DNA of 5,273 nt from Thauera sp. (lineage in GTDB: Bacteria > Pseudomonadota > Gammaproteobacteria > Burkholderiales > Rhodocyclaceae). The notes below the pieces were generated by a model. That model was not told the DNA's origin and ran no database searches. It saw only the letters and a list, made by a program, of their open reading frames with translations. The DNA is taken from assembly GCA_023150215.1 (NCBI GenBank), contig JAKLLJ010000232.1, positions 278-5,550 on the forward strand. Reading direction: 5' to 3'. Both the position numbers and the translations under genes were made by a program. Below are positions 5,246 to 5,273 of the stretch, piece after piece (the stretch's first letter is position 1; each line of letters opens with the position of its first letter).

Positions 5246-5273
5246 TGCGGGAGTGGGCCATCGGGGCCGGTGC

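Overview
The window looks like chromosomal DNA of a GC-rich proteobacterium. My best guess is a betaproteobacterium of the Rhodocyclales (Azoarcus/Thauera-like). This rests on the very high GC at third codon positions, the style of the NadC and Nnr proteins, and a chemoreceptor with a C-terminal Cache-like domain. It is inference from style, not from a search. The genes are ordinary in composition, and I see no insertion sequence, integrase, CRISPR array or phage gene.

Left part, plus strand. The last 36 codons of an unidentified gene (1-111) are followed by a relatively AT-rich gap. The gap holds a good candidate flagellar sigma-28 (FliA) promoter (150-176), a small hairpin with a T run (193-212) and a strong Shine-Dalgarno sequence. 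These lead into a methyl-accepting chemotaxis protein (236-1975).

Middle. The chemoreceptor converges on a tRNA-Leu(GAG) gene on the minus strand (1918-2002). The receptor's stop codon lies inside the antisense of the tRNA, at its anticodon stem. The tRNA appears to be a complete transcription unit: a promoter (2057-2087), a structured 5' leader (2006-2050), the tRNA with encoded CCA, and a hairpin plus T-rich terminator (1880-1904). That terminator also lies inside the receptor reading frame.

Right part, minus strand, in transcription order. The genes are nnr (bifunctional NAD(P)H-hydrate epimerase/dehydratase, 3647-5191), nadC (quinolinate phosphoribosyltransferase, 2707-3552) and a conserved hypothetical gene (2132-2689). 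A candidate promoter upstream of nnr (5217-5245) settles its start codon. Nnr repairs damaged NAD(P)H hydrates and NadC makes nicotinate mononucleotide for de novo NAD synthesis, so the cluster has a nicotinamide-cofactor theme. The hypothetical gene follows nadC by 17 bases and is probably co-transcribed with it.

The most notable feature is the tight packing at 1880-2087, where one DNA segment serves as receptor coding sequence, tRNA terminator and tRNA. I found no clear sign of a wholly new system.
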